From assembly GCA_964481825.1 (NCBI GenBank), contig CAYZUE010000043.1:1-10753 (forward strand): a DNA stretch of 10,753 nt, written 5' to 3'. Made by a program: the position numbers and the translations under genes. This document shows, in pieces, positions 8,031-10,753 of the stretch. The notes below the pieces were generated by a model. The model had not been told where the DNA came from and did not search any database. It saw only the letters and a list, made by a program, of their open reading frames with translations. Source of the stretch: CAYZUE01 sp964481825. Lineage in GTDB: Archaea > Hydrothermarchaeota > Hydrothermarchaeia > Hydrothermarchaeales > JALUUU01. Numbering within the stretch: the first letter of the stretch is position 1; each line of letters opens with the position of its first letter.

Positions 8031-8041
8031 GTTATATATAG
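8031..8041 (-). promoter_or_regulatory. Archaeal TATA box for the small gene-top6B-top6A-leuS operon
   Basis: On the minus strand the box reads CTATATATAAC, centred 29 bases before the ATG at 8007, with an A-rich AACAAAAAAC just upstream as a possible BRE. The spacing predicts transcription starting at or within a few bases of the ATG, so the first mRNA would be essentially leaderless. Confidence 0.6.
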
Positions 8042-8101
8042 TTTTTTGTTTAAATCTTGAGGAACTCAGAATAAATAAGAAAATTAGCAAGTTGCTTCCA
8101 G

Positions 8102-8157
8102 TTTCCTGAGATTTACATATTTTTATTAATATCATTTTATAATTTAAATTCAGGAAC
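8102..8157. repeat. Short inverted motif TTCCTGA / TCAGGAA in the divergent promoter region
   Basis: TTTCCTGAG at 8102-8110 and TTCAGGAAC at 8149-8157 share a 7-base perfect inverted match, about 47 bases apart. A related element with TGAG/CTCA arms around GAA sits at 8058-8068. The right copy abuts the mtd TATA box, where a BRE would be. It could be an operator, but short motifs like this also occur by chance in AT-rich DNA. Confidence 0.3.
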
Positions 8158-8167
8158 ATTTAAAAAC
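8150..8167 (+). promoter_or_regulatory. BRE/TATA promoter of mtd
   Basis: CAGGAACA followed by TTTAAAAAC (8159-8167) is centred about 28 bases before the mtd ATG at 8191. This is the spacing of a leaderless archaeal transcript, and no Shine-Dalgarno sequence precedes the ATG, which fits. Confidence 0.5.
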
Positions 8168-8190
8168 GGCATTATTACACTTGGTATATT

Positions 8191-9015
8191 ATGAAGAAAG
8201 TGAATATAGGCGTTGTTAAAACTGGTAATATTGCTACTTCTCTGGTTTTAGAATTACTACTTGATGAAAGAGCAGATAGAGACGACATAAGTGTGCGAGT
8301 GATTAGTAGTGGGGCAAAAATGACAACTACTGAAGCTTCAGATTTATTAGACGAAATTGGGAGGTATAATCCTGATATTGTATTGTATGCTACACCCAAT
8401 CCTAGTGCTCCCGGACCCCGGAGTGTAATTGAATTTCTTAAAGGGAGGAAGACGATTGTAATAGGAGATTCTCCAGGAGAAAAGATGGCACAAACTCTGA
8501 GTGATTACGGGATGGGCTACATATTCATTAGGGGTGATGCCATGATAGGTGCAAGAAGAGAATTTTTAGATCCTACAGAAATGGCAATTTTCAATGCTGA
8601 TATGCTTAAGGTTCTTGCAGTAACCGGAGTATTTAGATTGATTCAGATGGAGATTAATAAGGTGATTTCAGCTCTTAAAAATGGTGATAATTACCTCCCA
8701 AACGTGATTGTAAAAGCTAATACGGCATTGAAACACTCAGGGATAAAAGATGTGAAAGCTAAAGATCAAGCTATTGAAGCGTATAAAATAGCAGAAGATG
8801 TTGGGAAACTCAATGTTCGAGGTTGCTTTATTGAAAAAGACCCTGACAAATATATTTCTACTGTGTTCAAATCACATGAATTACTCAGCAAAGCAGGAAA
8901 ACTGGCAGATGAAGTAAGGGAAACTGAAAATAGAAAAGACTGTATCCTGAGAACTCCACATTATAAAGATGGAACGATATTAAGAAAACGGGGTCTTAAA
9001 AATAAACTTAAATAA
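8191..9015 (+). CDS. mtd: F420-dependent methylene-tetrahydromethanopterin dehydrogenase
   Basis: Mtd reversibly reduces methenyl-H4MPT to methylene-H4MPT with reduced coenzyme F420. It serves CO2-reducing methanogenesis, its reversal, or the archaeal Wood-Ljungdahl methyl branch, in the cytosol. The 274 residues match the family (about 275-283). Recognisable blocks, in order, are VKTGNIATS near 9-17, LLLDERADRDD near 22-32, YATPNPSAPGP, VIGDSPG, GYIFIRGDAMIGARREFLDP, EMAIFNADMLKVLAVTGVFR, a GCFIEKDPDKY segment and a C-terminal ILRTPHYKDG. All are close to Methanopyrus Mtd as I recall it. The start is fixed by homology and the TATA spacing. It is transcribed divergently from the topoisomerase operon and is not beside other C1-pathway genes here. 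Weak CCTTTA/TAAAGG arms and a pyrimidine-rich stretch follow it, but I see no convincing terminator. Confidence 0.96.
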   Translation: MKKVNIGVVKTGNIATSLVLELLLDERADRDDISVRVISSGAKMTTTEASDLLDEIGRYNPDIVLYATPNPSAPGPRSVIEFLKGRKTIVIGDSPGEKMAQTLSDYGMGYIFIRGDAMIGARREFLDPTEMAIFNADMLKVLAVTGVFRLIQMEINKVISALKNGDNYLPNVIVKANTALKHSGIKDVKAKDQAIEAYKIAEDVGKLNVRGCFIEKDPDKYISTVFKSHELLSKAGKLADEVRETENRKDCILRTPHYKDGTILRKRGLKNKLK

Positions 9016-9057
9016 AGTTAGGTATATTAAGATATTATAAATAAACCTCCTTTAATC

Positions 9058-9065
9058 TTATAAAC
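9058..9065 (+). promoter_or_regulatory. Possible TATA box for the small membrane protein gene
   Basis: TTATAAAC lies about 50 bases before ATG 9112. Transcription starting about 25 bases downstream would leave a short leader containing the weak AGGT at 9103-9106, 5 bases before the ATG. The match is modest in an AT-rich spacer. Confidence 0.3.
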
Positions 9066-9111
9066 ATAAAGGTATTAATGTTACTTTGAAATCTTACAAT
9101 TAGGTAATATT

Positions 9112-9378
9112 ATGGATATTAATGCAGCTTATGCGCATCATGGTCACATGTCGTCCAGTGGTTTACATGGTGGTTGCTCTATCTTTGCTTGCATAGTAGG
9201 AGTTCTGGTTTTTGTTGTAATAATACTATTAATAATTTGGCTTTATAAACAGATTAAACCCCCTCAAACAATGCCCCATAATATAGAATCTTTAGATATC
9301 CTTAAAAAAAGGTTTGCTAAGGGAGAAATTTCAAAACAAGAGTTTGAAGATATGCAGGATATAATTAAAAAAAATTAG
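9112..9378 (+). CDS. Small His-rich single-pass membrane protein with C-terminal SHOCT motif
   Basis: An 88-residue protein. The N-terminal 21 residues are rich in His and Gly (His at 9, 10, 12 and 19, in HHGHMSSSGLHGG) with a Cys at 22. A hydrophobic helix follows at about 23-45, then a basic/proline stretch (KQIKPP), which predicts the C-terminus in the cytosol by the positive-inside rule. Residues 61-86 (LDILKKRFAKGEISKQEFEDM) fit the SHOCT domain, a short helical module usually found at protein C-termini with a proposed oligomerisation role. The His cluster might bind metal outside the membrane, but nothing here proves that. It sits alone between mtd and cysS, has a plausible promoter, and is followed by a T-rich terminator, so it is probably monocistronic. 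Precise function unknown. Confidence 0.8.
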   Translation: MDINAAYAHHGHMSSSGLHGGCSIFACIVGVLVFVVIILLIIWLYKQIKPPQTMPHNIESLDILKKRFAKGEISKQEFEDMQDIIKKN

Positions 9379-9431
9379 ATTAGTAAATATGAAATGATTG
9401 ATTGTATTCTCAATTTAACTCCCAGAATTGA

Positions 9432-9448
9432 TTTTTAATTTTTTTTTT
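9432..9448 (+). terminator. T-rich terminator after the SHOCT protein gene
   Basis: Five T, AA, then ten T form a 17-base tract about 54 bases past the stop at 9378. It is a typical archaeal intrinsic termination signal, isolating this gene from cysS. Confidence 0.6.
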
Positions 9449-9531
9449 CCATAACTTCAACCTATAAGGGGACATTGTGCATTGCAATAGTTTTTATTAC
9501 TTTAATCATCCTATTTAGAAAAGATAATAAC

Positions 9532-10753
9532 ATGCAATTATACAATACAATAAAAAGAAAAAAGGAAGAATTCATCCCTATTAGAAAGGAAAATGTAGGA
9601 ATCTATGTCTGTGGCCCAACTGTATATGATTACCCCCATATAGGTCATGGCAGAACATATATTGCCTTTGATATTTTAGTTCGTTATCTCAGATACAAAG
9701 GTTATAAAGTAAAATATATTGTGAACATTACTAATATAGATGATAAAATTATCCAACGAGGAAAGGAAACTGGAAAAAATCCAATTGAAATAGCCAAAGA
9801 GTTTGAAGACATATTCCATGAAGACATGATTGCCCTGAATGTCCGAACCCCTGATTATTATCCCCAAGTTTCTAAGCATATTGAAGATATAATCAATCTA
9901 ATAGAGAGACTTTTGAAAAATGGATTTGCTTACGAACGTGGAGGGGATGTTTACTATAGCATTGAAAAATTTAAGGATTATGGAAAATTATCTGGACAGA
10001 ATGTAGATGATTTAATTGCGGGTGCTAGAGTCAAAAAAAATGCTCGTAAGAAACATCCCATGGATTTTACCCTATGGAAAAAAGGGAAAAAAAATGAGAT
10101 ATCATGGCCAAGCCCCTGGGGAATCGGACGACCAGGATGGCATATTGAATGCAGTGCAATGTCGATGAAGTACCTTGGCAAATCCCTGGATATCCATGGA
10201 GGTGCTAGAGATCTAATTTTTCCACACCATGAGAATGAAATTTTACAAGTAGAATCTGTAACCAATAACAAATTTGTGAAATATTGGGTACACACAGGTT
10301 TCTTGAATGTTAATGGGGAAAAGATGAGTAAATCCCTTGGTAATTTCATCACTATTCGGGATTTATTAGATAAATATACTCCAGAAGTTTTCAGGTTCTA
10401 TATATCGAGAGCTCATTACAGGAGCCCAATAAATTTTAGTTATGAAGGTATTGAAGATGCATCTAAAAGCTTAGAAAAAATTGTAAACGCATATAAGTAT
10501 CTAGAAGATAATTTAGGAAAAGAGGGGGGAAGTTCTAATAGATTGAGGGAAAAATTAGAAAATACGAAAAAAGATTTCTTTGCATCATTGGATGACGACC
10601 TAAATACCCCTGAGGCCTTTTCAACGATTTTTTCTTTCATACGGGATATCTACAAAATTGATCTTTCAAAAGAGCGTAGACAAAATATCTATGATTCTAA
10701 ATTATTTATCGATGACGTTGGAGATATATTTGGAATTAAATTAATAAATAAAA
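9532..10753 (+). CDS. cysS: Cysteinyl-tRNA synthetase, C-terminus cut by window edge
   Basis: A class I synthetase that charges tRNA-Cys in the cytosol. From ATG 9532 there are 407 codons before the window ends; the E. coli enzyme has 461, so roughly 50-70 residues are missing. It starts MQLYNTIKRKKEEF, as expected for the family. Zinc ligands are all present with E. coli spacing: Cys27 in CGPTVYD, Cys207 in WHIECSAMS, and His232 and Glu236 in FPHHENE. The HIGH box is HIGH at 36-39 and KMSKS lies at 264-268 in GEKMSKSLGN. YISRAHYRSPINFS and the DALR-type helical region follow (LDDDLNTPEAFS). No strong Shine-Dalgarno is seen; AT-rich candidates for a TATA element lie at about 9491-9508. The enzyme is notable because some archaea that use Mtd make Cys-tRNA through the SepRS/SepCysS route instead. 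Confidence 0.96.
   Translation, partial: MQLYNTIKRKKEEFIPIRKENVGIYVCGPTVYDYPHIGHGRTYIAFDILVRYLRYKGYKVKYIVNITNIDDKIIQRGKETGKNPIEIAKEFEDIFHEDMIALNVRTPDYYPQVSKHIEDIINLIERLLKNGFAYERGGDVYYSIEKFKDYGKLSGQNVDDLIAGARVKKNARKKHPMDFTLWKKGKKNEISWPSPWGIGRPGWHIECSAMSMKYLGKSLDIHGGARDLIFPHHENEILQVESVTNNKFVKYWVHTGFLNVNGEKMSKSLGNFITIRDLLDKYTPEVFRFYISRAHYRSPINFSYEGIEDASKSLEKIVNAYKYLEDNLGKEGGSSNRLREKLENTKKDFFASLDDDLNTPEAFSTIFSFIRDIYKIDLSKERRQNIYDSKLFIDDVGDIFGIKLINK

Noticed and set aside
8175..8399. Minus-strand 74-codon frame at the start of mtd
   Set aside because: It is antisense to the conserved Mtd N-terminus; the translation is Ser/Leu-rich with no motif.
9023..9082. Inverted arms TAAGAT/ATCTTA and CCTTTA/TAAAGG after mtd
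   Set aside because: Both are 6-base arms with long loops and no following T-run; too weak to call a terminator or operator.
9481..9488. ATTGCAAT palindrome upstream of cysS
   Set aside because: A perfect 8-base palindrome that does not extend outward; expected by chance in AT-rich sequence.
9676..10640. Minus-strand open frames opposite cysS
   Set aside because: They overlap conserved CysRS motifs and have no supporting signals; shadows of cysS.

Overview
The window is AT-rich archaeal chromosome carrying housekeeping and C1-metabolism genes. Archaeal origin rests on adjacent DNA topoisomerase VI B and A genes, an archaeal/eukaryal-type leucyl-tRNA synthetase, the F420-dependent methylene-tetrahydromethanopterin dehydrogenase Mtd, and promoters with a TATA box about 28 bases before the ATG and little or no leader. 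Mtd points to a methanogen, methane/alkane oxidiser, Archaeoglobus-like organism, or an archaeon (Asgard included) with the tetrahydromethanopterin Wood-Ljungdahl branch. The topoisomerase VI A subunit has sequence features that I associate with eukaryotic SPO11, which makes an Asgard-type or other deep lineage worth testing. The sequence alone does not settle the taxon.

Layout: the left three quarters is on the minus strand. Read in transcription order, a strong TATA box near 8036 precedes an unannotated 46-residue ribbon-helix-helix-like protein (8007-7867), then top6B (GTG start at 7865), top6A (TTG start at 5889, 4-base overlap) and leuS (best start TTG at 4658). A T-run follows leuS. Next comes a thioredoxin-fold DUF255 protein (start 1716) that runs off the left edge. 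The right quarter is on the plus strand: mtd (8191-9015), a small His-rich membrane protein with a C-terminal SHOCT motif (9112-9378), a T-rich terminator, and cysS from 9532, cut by the right edge.

The minus-strand genes from 8007 to 1806 look like one operon: the first two are separated by one base, top6B and top6A overlap, and no clear terminator lies before leuS. It would join a small putative regulator, the type IIB topoisomerase that decatenates DNA and relaxes supercoils, and a translation enzyme. The plus-strand genes look like separate units. A 183-base region (8008-8190) holds both divergent promoters and a short inverted motif. I see no tRNA, rRNA, CRISPR array, transposon or phage gene, and no gene-free stretch over 300 bases. 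No clearly new system is evident. The most interesting items are the SPO11-like Top6A, the long insertion in Top6B, the small gene fronting the topoisomerase operon, and the run of non-ATG starts.
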